A DNA stretch of 64,000 bases from contig CM035358.1 in the NCBI GenBank assembly GCA_020137815.1, positions 3,878,801 to 3,942,800 of the forward strand, given 5' to 3'. The notes beneath the pieces are model-generated. The model saw only the letters and a program-made list of their open reading frames with translations. It was not told the origin of the DNA and did no database searches. Of this stretch, positions 1-10,400 are shown in pieces (the first letter of the stretch is position 1; each line of letters begins with the position of its first letter). The translations under genes and the position numbers were made by a program. This DNA comes from Hormiphora californensis (Eukaryota; Ctenophora; Tentaculata; Cydippida; Pleurobrachiidae).

Positions 1-1797
1 CTGTGGGTCGCGGTTGATATTTGTGAAAAATTGATCTTCCCATTCGCTCTCCGGAAACTTTCCATGCCCATGCTAACTCTGGGAACAATGATCAAACTGA
101 AGATGTTCTTGGTGAGGCGAAGGAAAGAGAAAGACGCAAGGGCCAGAGAGAAACTAAAGTTGAAAGCTAAAACTCCACTTCCAGCTGTTGTGAAACCTAC
201 CGTGGTGCCGGAAAAGAAAAAGAAAATAGCCAAACCGAAGAAGTTTGTTTTCCGTCGGAAAATCAAAGACGATGAAAACACTCACTACTTTGCCATTGAC
301 TGGAAGGATAAAGTTGAGAGCCATGAGATGGATTTGGATGCGTACATATCCCAGCTTAAGGAGAGCATTACTGAAAAGTTTGAAGACCTTGTCCCTCTAA
401 CAATCGAGGATTTCCTCCGACAGGACTCAACTGCTAAGCATTTCCGCCGGTACATCCTGCGGAATCACAAACACTCAGCAATTGGCAAAGATCAGCTGAT
501 AAACATCATCACATTTCTAAGCCAAGAATACGAAGTTGAGAGCAAAATTGACACTCCTGACTTCCCTGAGCTCTCCCGATCGCTTTGCTCTACTTTCGTC
601 TTTGGGAAATCCTCAATTCTCCACGAGTTTCAATTACCAGAGAACGTGGTGAAGATGATTGTACGAAAGAGGTCAGGAAACCCGACGTTTCTCCTTCACA
701 TCACCGCGGTTGTGAAGCACTGGGTTTACACAAACCTATGGGATGACTTTATCACAAAAATGTACCAAGGCAAAACACTCCAAACTGAACAAATGAGTTT
801 TGTCAAAGAGTATGATCAGCTAACAAATCATCGGCCAGTGTTCTCCAAAGCCCTTGCTAAGCGGCTCATGCATTTTGTTATTCGAAGTCAAAGCTTGGTC
901 TCATTCCTCTCAAAACCAAAACAGTTTGAGGAATTCCGTCGTTTTCTCGTGGATCAAGGTACCCAATTGGACAAAAATGGGCTCCCAGTCGACCGGCTCC
1001 TTTTCGGGAAGCGGCATCAACGGTTATCAGTTTACGTCTCCAAACTTCCTCAAGATCTCTACTTCCTTGTTGAAGTACTAGCTTATCGAGATTTACTCCT
1101 CCACGCTAGGACCGTCGCCAGGGACATGACTTTGACGGGATCTGAGGAGATTGCTGTTCTCAATAAGGTCGATACCATTGTGGAGTTGTTCCTTGACTCA
1201 TCCATTGCCCCAAAGTTACAGGTGAACCTTCCCACACCGGTAGCTGCGGATCTGATGATCAGCTTCAAAAGCCTCCACTGTGGTTTCAATGTTCTGAGCG
1301 AGGCCCTTGGAAACACACTCCAAATTCTCCTTCTGTTTTGGAAACAATTTTGTTTTAAAAAGTTTGTCCCCGAGTCACAAAAGAAGGAACAAGTGATGGC
1401 AAGGGTTCGTGGTAAGCCTGTATCTTCATCAAATGCACCCCAATTGAGTAACCGTCTGAAGAGCGTCGTTGGGATCACTATTACCACATCTACTTGCTCC
1501 CGGTTCTCTGGAGTACCGAAAAGTAACTGTGACAATGAAATCGGAGGTGTAAACTTCTCCATAACCCGAGGTGTCCAGGATATTTACCGGCCGAAAGCAC
1601 TGTATTTCAATGGAGGTATTCAGGGGAGTGCACGGTTCAGATCTACCATGTCGTGCACCTCCCAGAGATCGGGCAGTCAAAGGTCCGGTTCTCAGAGATC
1701 TCAGAGGAGAGTTTCATCTCCAAAGAAACGTGATCGGTTAATGGTTAATAACACCCACAAGGGCAATACCCTGATGTTACCAACACTATTAGAGTGA
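1..1797 (+). CDS. RGS22/RGSL-like protein, 3' part (5' end cut by window)
   Basis: The reading frame is open from base 1 to a TGA at 1795-1797, so the gene begins upstream of the window. Residues near the start (LWVAVDICEKL) look like the tail of an RGS-type helical domain. A Lys/Arg-rich linker follows (roughly codons 35-85). Around codons 300-410 there is a second RGS-like region: EEFRRFLVDQG, then LYFLVEVLAYRDLL and VELFLDSSIAPKLQVNL, which fits the family pattern of an acidic-aromatic helix followed by a terminal FL...I.VN segment. RGS domains accelerate GTP hydrolysis on G-alpha; the multi-RGS RGS22/RGSL group is associated with cilia and testis. The tail is Ser/Arg-rich (repeats of SQRSG). 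No intron is needed across 1.8 kb. The RGS assignment is from recalled family pattern, so moderate confidence; that it is coding is clear from length and composition. Confidence 0.6.
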   Translation: MWVAVDICEKLIFPFALRKLSMPMLTLGTMIKLKMFLVRRRKEKDARAREKLKLKAKTPLPAVVKPTVVPEKKKKIAKPKKFVFRRKIKDDENTHYFAIDWKDKVESHEMDLDAYISQLKESITEKFEDLVPLTIEDFLRQDSTAKHFRRYILRNHKHSAIGKDQLINIITFLSQEYEVESKIDTPDFPELSRSLCSTFVFGKSSILHEFQLPENVVKMIVRKRSGNPTFLLHITAVVKHWVYTNLWDDFITKMYQGKTLQTEQMSFVKEYDQLTNHRPVFSKALAKRLMHFVIRSQSLVSFLSKPKQFEEFRRFLVDQGTQLDKNGLPVDRLLFGKRHQRLSVYVSKLPQDLYFLVEVLAYRDLLLHARTVARDMTLTGSEEIAVLNKVDTIVELFLDSSIAPKLQVNLPTPVAADLMISFKSLHCGFNVLSEALGNTLQILLLFWKQFCFKKFVPESQKKEQVMARVRGKPVSSSNAPQLSNRLKSVVGITITTSTCSRFSGVPKSNCDNEIGGVNFSITRGVQDIYRPKALYFNGGIQGSARFRSTMSCTSQRSGSQRSGSQRSQRRVSSPKKRDRLMVNNTHKGNTLMLPTLLE

Positions 1798-1963
1798 TTT
1801 TGAACTTGATTTGCTGATTTTATTGCTCATGGTCTGTACACAGATATTTTCAATTTTGTAAATTGTGTGAATTTTGTGCCATTTCTTTCTTTTGAAACCT
1901 ATTTATTCTTTGTGTTAAAATATGTTTCATCGCCAACGTATTTCCCTTTCTAGGATGTAACTG

Positions 1964-4900
1964 ATGGAGTTTCGCTGGTTACTTTTCACTCTCCTCGCCC
2001 TAACGGCGGAGGGTTTACTTTGGCCCGATGCACTTGTCCCATTCTCAATCGATGAGGACAGGTTCGAGGATGCCGTTGTGCACAGGATAAGAGAGGAAAT
2101 GAACGAATGGGAAAAAGGAACGTGCATCCGTTTTGTCCCGTACATTGATCAACCTGATCACGTGACTGTCACTCACTCTAAAACTGGGTTAGTTTTAGAA
2201 ACATTCGTAATATAATGCTCTTTGTTATGTTCTAACCCTCCTTTATGCGGGGCGCACGAAACACAGTCTAGCTAGGCAAATTGCTCTAGCACCACTCAAA
2301 AGGGTGTAAAATTCAGTTAACGTTCTTGAATTATTATCTAACATAATTTAAAGTGAGAGTGGACCGGATCAGAATCGGACAAGTTTGTTGTAGGTAGTAG
2401 AGATTAGCTTTCTGAGCATTTTGCGTTTTTGCCGCTCAAAATCGACCCACCCATCACTGAGATATTTTTGTTATGTTGGGAGAATTCTTGCAAGAGCAAT
2501 ATTTATCAAACAGGATAGAAACAATCCTTGTGTTTTACTAACACATTCTTTAAATTTCTAATATGCTGGCTTGCATTGCCCTGCTTCTGTACATGGACAT
2601 GTCTACCTCACTGCTTATATTCAGAATGTGTTAGTAAAACACCACGATTGTTTCTATTCTGTTTTATACATACTGATTAAACAGGAGTTCTCCCAACATA
2701 ACAAAAATATCTCAGTGATGGGTGGGTCGATTTTGAGCGGCAAAAACGCAAAATGCTCAGAAAGCTAATCTCTACTACCTACAACAAACTTGTCCGATTC
2801 TGATTCGGTCCACTCTCACTTTAATTATTCACTTGGTGATGCGGCCACCCCTACACAGGCCGCACGAAATCACCAAATTATTCACAGGTGCTGGTCTTAT
2901 ATTGGACGCCAAACGGGGCACCAGTTGATGCTCCTCAAGAAAAGTTGTGCCAGTGACTTTGTTGTAAACAGCATGCTTGGTCATGTACTTGGAGTATATG
3001 ATAAAAAATCCCGCGAAACAGAAGTGAGTTTCTTTTTCCTTCTCTCCCCCTCTCCCTCTTCTTCTCTCTCACTCTTACTCTCACTCACTCAATCACTCAC
3101 TCTCTCACTCACTCACTCACTCACTCACTCACTCACTCACTCACTCACTCACTCACTCACTCACTCACTCACTCACTCACTCACTCACTCACTCACTCAC
3201 TCACTCACTCACTCACTCACTCACTCACTCACTCGATGTTCGACGAAACCGTCGTGTAATTTATTTCCTGCAATAAAATCATTGTCTCAGTTGTCCATTA
3301 TATACTGCTTTCAACTACTGAAGATGAGACCAATAATATCAAGCGTGGCAACACATGAACTCTATGAAGTTTCATAAGCTAATTTTGTCAACTTTTTTCT
3401 GGGTGAAGCCCAACGCTTGTAAAGATCCCACATGAACACCCTGTATAACAACATGCCCTGCTTTATTTAGCGTTATAAGCATTCGTACAGCGTACTATAG
3501 AAAAACAATGGTTACCCCACCGTGGTTCGCTCTCCCATTACCCCCCCCCCCCCATTATTGGGACAGAGAGATTGGGAGAGAATGACAGAGAGAGAGAGAG
3601 AGGGGTGCAGTCTATTCGCTATTCTACAATAATAACTAATACTATAGAATAGAATCGAGTGCCTGACTCTCCGCCCCCCCCCCCCCCCCTCTACGCCAAG
3701 CTATGTGTATCTCTCTCAACATCACATGTCTGATAGGGCCGTCTGATATTATGAGCTAACCATGAGTGGTCAGATTCAATAGGGAAGGTATGTTATCTGA
3801 GACCCCGGTGTCAGATTGCTAAAAAATAGGGAAGGTACCTATTTGATAAAAAAACTTAGGATAGCAAGAATTGAAGACCGGGTACCCGTTATAAGCTACA
3901 TAGTGAAAATCAGCGCCTGATCTACGTTACTACGAGGTCTCTTTAGATCTGAGGGAACAATTCAAACCCCTTTCAATTCTTTCTCCAGAGTATTTGAATA
4001 TGTATTAAAATGGGAAGATTTATGGAGCATGAATACTGAATTAGAGGGGCCATTAGACCAGGTCACGCCAATGCTCTGACACCTGTATTAGGGCAATCAT
4101 GCAGCATGGGCTGATGACAAACCCACCCGGTGGAGCCTTTTTGTTTGCCTATTAAACGCCAATTTTATGGTTGCCATGGCAACAAGAGATAATGTGAGAG
4201 AGAGATATATATATACCAAAGTATACCAAACTATACCATGGGATCCCCCCCCCACTCACTCACTCACTCACTCACTCACTCACTCACTCACTCACTCACT
4301 CACTCACTCACTCACTCACTCACTCACTCACTCACTCACTCACTCACTTACTACTCCTCTCTCTCTCTACTCTCTCCCATTCTCTGTCCACTCACTCACT
4401 CACTCACTCACTCACTCACTCACTCACTCACTCACTCACTCACTCACTCACTCACTCACTCACTCACTCACTCACTCACTCACTCACTCACTCACTCACT
4501 TACTCACTCACTCACTCACTTACTCACTCACTCATTCACCCGCCCAGAGAAAGGAAGATTCCTCGTTAACGATTCACAGTTCTGTTCTGCATTTCGCGGA
4601 TGAGACACCGCTGATGAGAGGAGTTAGTGAAAAATCACATTGGTCCACATCAATAGATAAAACATTTTCCAGAATCAATGCCATGTACAATTGTTCAACT
4701 TTTCACGAAGGTGAATTAGCAAACAATTCTGAATAAATTAGTCTTTAAATATCGAATTATAATACACTATTTATACTTTAGAATAGCTCACAGTTCACAC
4801 ACAAATATTTAAATTCCAGAAACATCAAAACGGTGTGGACAATGGAGTTGGGGAGATTGGGGTGAGTGCTCCCAGAGTTGTCAGAAAAATGGAAAGGGAC

Positions 4901-7399
4901 CTGGTACCAAGACGCGACAGAAAGTGTTTTCGGTTCCTAAAGATGAATGCTTGGGAAAAGATGAACGGCCCTGCGGAGATCATCCTTGTCCAGGTACGGA
5001 TACTATTCATATGATCTGTTCCCTTGCTCAACTCTGTCTCACCGCACCCTTTTTTGAAAAATAAGAAGGGTTTGAATGATTGAATGAAACAAATCTGTGG
5101 CTTTTGGTAACATTCTCCATTTCCACGACATCAAAATACTTCTTCTCTCAGGAAATGAGGAGGAGTGCTACACCCCCTGGTCTGCATGGTCGAGTTGTAG
5201 TGCTGATTGCGGGGAGGGAAAGCAACGGAGGTACCGGGATACCAAAGCTAAAACAGATAGCAAGGGAGTGAGATGTTATGATGGGAAACGGTACACAGTC
5301 GATAAGAAGAAGTGTATCGCAGAGGCGTGTATAGGTGAGTAGCTGGTGCTCAAAGTACTCAATACTATGGTCTATGCCTGACTCCTGTGTTACTAAAATC
5401 ACTCAGCAGTACTATCAACATGAGCTTTTTACAAATTGTGTAGGTTCACAGATTTGATTTTTCACTTTTCAGTTGACTGCAAGCTGAGTAAATGGTCCGC
5501 TTGGGAGGCTTGTCCGCGGCACTGTGGTGGCATCCGAACTCGTCGAATGAAAACCATTCTCAAGGAGCCCCAGAACGGGGGTCAGAGATGCGGGGAGATG
5601 TTTGAGACTAAGAGCTGTGGAGATGGTACTTGTCCAGAGGCGGGGGAGTGTGAATTAACGGTGTGGAATGAATGGTCACCATGCTCCGCGTCCTGTAACA
5701 TTGGACGAAGTTACAGGTAATAGTTGTGATAAAACCTAAGACTTGTCACCTCCTACCGACCCGATAAAACCTAGAATCTCTAGTACTTTCAAATCGCTAT
5801 GTACTTAGTTTCACATCCAAACCTAAAACCAATATGTTTATTCCAGGTTCCGTTCGATAACTCGTGAACCCACGGACTCATCAGCTGTATCCTGTCCCCG
5901 AACTGAGGAGTCCAAGGAGTGTAACATTGAGCCGTGTACCAATGTTCCAACTGGAGATGTGGACTGTGAGATGACGGCGTGGTCTCCCTGGTCAGACTGC
6001 AGCAGGACCTGTGGAAACGGAATTCAGCATCGGTTTAGGGTGATTTCCAAGAAACCTCAGGGTTCCGGGAAGTTATGTGAGCATTTGGAGGAGAACAAGG
6101 CGTGCCAGATTGGCATTTGCTACGGTTCATGTGGGGTGACGATTTGGTCAGATTGGTCGGGGTGTTCCAAGCGGTGTGGTGAGGGGACGAGAACCCGATA
6201 TAGACAGATAACCCATACCAGAGATTTTGATGTTTGTCCCTCTCTCACTGAGATTGAGCCTTGTGTGATCTCTGAGAAATGCCGTAGTGATGCTGAAATC
6301 TTGATTGATGGAGAAGGTAACGATATGATTCTAATAACTATCTCAACAGAGGTCTTACTTTAGTTTCCCATTGGTGATTGGACTCAATTCCCAACTATGA
6401 ACCCAATTCAACAACTTACATCCTAACCCAGATGCAGTAGGCAGTAACCTACTGCACCCTTGCTTGTTTCAGCACCCAACTAACTAACCCAATATTTCAG
6501 ACCTGGACTGTCAGTTGTCTGATTGGTCCACGTGGACTCTCTGTACAGTAGGGTGTGGTCCGGGGGGACAACAGCAGAGATTCAGGGAAGTGGTGAGAAG
6601 ACAGGAGGGTGCCGGAAGGCAATGTGATCATATTTCGGAGGAAAGATTTGGGTGCAATCAGAACGTGGTCTGCGAAAATTCTATCGGTAAACAAATTAAA
6701 TATTAATCCATTGCATTATATATTAGCTTCTAAATCTGTACAATCATCATGACGTCATCATGACGTCATCAATGTCATATTTCAATAGATCTGACGTAAT
6801 TCTGTTCAGGAATATGTGAAGTTTCGGAGTGGGGCAGGTGGAGCAAGTGTACTGCGGACTGTGGGGAAGGTCTCCAAACACGTACACGACAGATTACCTC
6901 CCATACCGACGACGCACCCTGCCCTAACCAGAACGAAGAGCGGTTCTGTCAGAAGCCATCGTGTTCAATCCAGGAAGAGAAGTCCCAGTGTGAGTTATCC
7001 TAATTGGAGTCGGTGGAGTGACTGTGATGTGACGTGCGGGCAGGGAACCCAGAGCAGACAACGCCGCATCCTGAATGGAACAGTGGAGACATGTCCCGGT
7101 ATATCATCCACCCGAGTGTGTAGTGGACCACCCTGCAATGATAACAGATCTAACGGTAATGCTAGTTAAAAATCAGTAGTTTCACAAAGAATGCGTCTAA
7201 GAACTGTTTTGAACTGTTTTTTAAACTTATCTTTATATATCCTGCAGGAAGGAAGTATCGGACCCGAGCCCAGAGAGTTTACTCAGCTGAGGCAGATGGT
7301 TGCCTTTCTGTCGTGGTGAAACCAACTGGAGAAGTCCTGGCACTTTTTGTAGAATGCGACGATAACGGTAACCAGGGGATAATGGTAACCAGGGGGTAA
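1964..7399 (+). CDS. Secreted astacin-like pseudo-metalloprotease with nine TSP type-1 repeats
   Basis: Exons by eye: 1964-2187, 2888-3023, 3989-4061, 4580-4710, 4820-4993, 5152-5334, 5473-5716, 5847-6316, 6501-6686, 6810-7155, 7248-7399 (in-frame TAA 7397-7399). Exon 1 has a signal peptide (MEFRWLLFTLLALTAEG) then the astacin start (LLWPDALVPFSI, GTCIRFVPY). Exons 1 and 2 join to give GCWSYIGRQTG, an astacin hallmark. The zinc site HExxHxxGxxH reads SMLGHVLGVYD, the Met-turn SxMHY reads SVLHF, and the domain ends SIDKTFSRINAMYNC. Exons 5-10 carry nine TSRs (WSxWxxC, CGxGxxxR). Phases close for exon 1-2 and from exon 4 onward, apart from an apparent 1-base frameshift near 7001. They do not close around exon 3, and the YDY segment is missing, so an exon may be unseen or the region is decaying. 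Likely an extracellular matrix or adhesion protein. Confidence 0.75.
2348..2824. mobile_element. 469-bp palindromic element with TTAA target duplication
   Basis: The element runs 2352-2820 and is flanked by TTAA at 2348-2351 and 2821-2824. Its ends are inverted copies (AGTGAGAGTGGACCG with one mismatch) and the arms stay complementary for roughly 140 bp, covering the segments TTTGTTGTAGGTAGTAG and CTCAAAATCGACCCACCC. It lies inside intron 1 of the astacin-TSR gene. TTAA duplication is the signature of piggyBac-type transposition; with no transposase inside, this is a non-autonomous (MITE-like) copy. Confidence 0.85.
3081..3236. repeat. (ACTC)n microsatellite
   Basis: About 150 bp of CACT/ACTC tetranucleotide repeat inside an intron of the astacin-TSR gene. 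Any frame through it reads Thr-His-Ser-Leu, which makes spurious open frames. Confidence 0.97.
3330..3465. repeat. Half copy of a dispersed inverted-repeat element
   Basis: The segment containing TGAAGTTTCATAAGCTAATT, GGGTGAAGCCCAACGCTTG and the end CACCCTGTATAAC closely matches one arm of the inverted-repeat element at about 29770-30178. It marks a second, partial copy in an intron here. Confidence 0.75.
3466..3985 (+). other. Intronic stretch without a recognised gene
   Basis: This part of the astacin-TSR gene intron holds two long poly-C runs (about 3541 and 3674), a short GA repeat (about 3590) and otherwise unremarkable AT-rich sequence. I see no exon before the candidate that begins at 3989. 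Confidence 0.6.
4250..4538. repeat. Two (ACTC)n microsatellites
   Basis: Two blocks, about 4253-4350 and 4391-4537, of the same ACTC repeat as at 3081, separated by about 40 bp of CT-rich sequence. They sit between the candidate astacin exons 3989-4061 and 4580-4710. Confidence 0.97.
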
Positions 7400-7412
7400 T
7401 GGTAACCAGGGG
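7361..7412. repeat. 17-bp tandem repeat of a splice-donor-like junction
   Basis: The exon end AACG followed by GTAACCAGGGG is repeated three times at about 17-bp spacing (GGTAACCAGGGGATAAT and variants). The first copy is a plausible 5' splice site of the astacin-TSR gene; reading through instead gives the TAA at 7397. Confidence 0.75.
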
Positions 7413-7472
7413 GGTCATCATGGTTACCTTATTGCTTTTTAGTTTTGGTTTTCCCTTATAGTTCTAGATATC

Positions 7473-10400
7473 TTAGTTATTTAGTTTGAGAACAACACAT
7501 TCGAGTGCAGAGGGAGACAGTGCAACATGCTTGATTAGTGAGAACATAAACATGACATCATGCAATCTTTGTTTGTCGGTCTGTTTTTGCTTACCTCTGT
7601 CGCAGTTAGGGTCTTCATCGGGGCATTTGGTGCACTCTGTCGTCTGAGAGTCCGTGAAGTGTCCCTTCTCACACCGGGCACAGAATCCCATCGGGTCTAT
7701 GAAGTAGTTGGTAATACAGCGATCTGGGGAGAAAGGGCTTGTGAATGTGGTTTCTGGAGATGTGGAAAGGTAAAAAGTCAAGACCCTTGGTGTTGCACAT
7801 ACTTGACACTTGGTAGAGAGCGTTATTTGCGTTGGAGAATCTGTTAAAACCAAACTTCACGATGGAAGATATCTGACCGGTAAATGATGTAGACCACAAC
7901 TTTGTCCCTTTTTCTACATGATATAGGACCAATCCAGATCTGGTGAAGGTCACCAGAAGAGTAGCTTTCATTTCACTAGTTTTAGTGGTTGCGACAGTTT
8001 CATATGTGACCACACGTGAGCGGGTGTTAGTCTGGTATCCTACAACCATGGTATCGTCTAACTGCCAACTAATCGCTATATCAACCAGAGATGTCATTGA
8101 CTCATCATAGAATGAGATCCCGTAGGTGTTGCCCGGTGTTTGCCAAAGGACCCTCAGAAAGATGTTTTGTTGTTTGTAGTTGATGGATATTGGACAGCCC
8201 TGTGGTGATGAGCCGCCCTTGTCAGCGCACATGTTAACGTCTTTGTCACAATTGCAGAAAGCTTTTTGCCACTTCGTGTTCGTTGCGTACGTATACACGT
8301 AGGATTTCTGAGGATCGTTCACTACGTATCCATCCTTTGAAAATGTCAGTATGAACATATCCCAGCCTATAGTTGAGGCAATGTAGCTATGCTGGGTGAC
8401 ATACTTGTGCCGCCCCTCAACTTCTCCAATCGTGGTGTTCTTGAAAAACCCTTTATACTCGCAATTCGTCCATCCAACATCTTTCTCTGAAGTTCCTGTA
8501 AAATAATTTAATATTAGTTTTAAACTTGGCCCTGTGCCAAGCGTATCAGTCTTGACGGTGTTGAACTAATATTCTCACCTTGCTTGAAAGAGATTCTCCC
8601 ACAAATGTCGTCTGAGTTGTATGTTAACATAACGGTACCATAGATATTCACTATATCTCCGATAAAAACTTGTTGGTTCCGTCTTACTTTTATCCCTGTA
8701 AAACAAAATTCATCATAGAATAACGAAGGAATTGGGAAGGTTGTCTTGAAGAATAGCAGAAACTTACGATACACATGTGGAAAGAATGTTGATTGCCAGA
8801 CTTTCACGTTATTTTGCAATATCCGGACAGAATGATTCCTACTTTCCATCAGATCTTTGAATGCCTAATCGGAAAAATAAGTATAATTCAGTATCCTGTT
8901 GATGTTATTTGCCCAGTTCTCAGAAAAGTATGTACCTCATCGCTAACAGTATCGGCCATAGTCAAAGTTGTAATGTCCCCATTCTGTAGAATTCCATATT
9001 CAGACGAGTCGTCTGATATCGTATTATCATCGGGTGTAAACCAGTCCACTGTGTAGCCTGTTGTTCCAGTGTTTTGTACCGTAAGCGTAGCTGTACTATC
9101 TGGGGGGGGGGGGTGGATTAGAAATCGTGAGTTTCATTTATCAAACGTGACAACACATTGAAATTGATGTTTGACTGGGTAAAAAGCTTCAAAAGTACAG
9201 TTTTTAATCTGACGGCTAACCTCCTCCTGTACTGTACTCTACTTCTGCAACTTCCAAGATAGCCCCTGAAAGAATTACATGGGTTATTGATGGGTTGGAC
9301 ATGCAGTATGCACATTATATATTTAATGTCACACTCACAGTATTCCAGGACTTACTGATTTTTTCCTCTTCTTCCTCATCTTCGTTCCCATCACAATCAC
9401 TGAAAAATGTATGTTCGCAAAAGGCAAGCTTCCCCTCGTCCGACCCGAAGTTGGAATCATATGGGTTTAGTTTGTCGAACCGGCAAGTTGCTAACATATT
9501 TCAAATCTTCACTACTTCTCAAATGATCTAATCCCATACATTCAGTCTAATACCAAAATAAAATTGTAAATCCTATTAAAAATAGAGACAAAAATAATGG
9601 CACCAAAATGTGAAATGCCCTTGTAGTTAGTGGGAGCAGAACAAAATCAATTTCCTATCTTAATAAATAATTAATTAAGTTGATGCTCTTATTTGTTTTA
9701 GAGGTGCTCAAATTTGAAGGGGGGGTTCCAACCTATTTCGTGTACGTTTGTACGGAAAAAAACACGGGTTTCCTCAAACAAAAAAATACAAAAAAATACA
9801 AAAAAATACAAAAAAGTACAAAAAAATACAAAAAAATAAAAACAGTTTTATATGGTAATTTACCATTATTGTTCGAACTTTTACTGTTTTTAAACATTCT
9901 TCCACGCTATTTCACGCAATTTAGCACAAAATATATACATATTTTACATATGTAGCATGCCAAAATCGCGAGAGAAATTTCCCCGAATCGCAATTTCTTA
10001 CCGAGAAAATTTTCTCGAATCGTATTTTCTAAGCGAGAAATTTCCCCGAATCGCAATTTCTTACCGAGAAAATTTTCTCGAATCATATTTTCTAAGCGAG
10101 AAGTTTCCCCGAATCGCAATTTCTTACCGAGAAAATTTTCTCGAATCGTATTTTCTAAGCGAGAAATTTCCCCGAATCGCAATTTCTTACCGAGAAAATT
10201 TTCTCGAATCGTATTTTCTAAGCGAGAAATTTCCTCGAATCGCAATTTCTTACCGAGAAAATTTTCGGGAAATTTTCTCGAATCGTATTTTCTAAGCGAG
10301 AAATTTCTCCAAATCGCAATTTCTTACCGAGAAAATTTTCTCAAATCGTATTTTCTAAGCGAGAAATTTCCCCGAATCGCAATTTCTTACCGTTTATGTA

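Noticed and set aside
3081-4540. Open frames reading Thr-His-Ser-Leu repeats
   Set aside because: Produced entirely by the ACTC microsatellites, which have no stop in any frame.
6991-7012. A 20-bp micro-intron explaining the TSR frame change
   Set aside because: GTGAGT...GGAG would be far below any known animal intron length; a single-base indel is simpler. The same idea at about 7840 also failed because joining does not restore the frame.
9957-10295. Matching open frames on both strands at the 63-bp repeats
   Set aside because: Repeat-driven; the unit length is a multiple of three and partly palindromic.
9966-10395. CRISPR-like array
   Set aside because: Units abut directly with no unique spacers, and the context is an animal intron.
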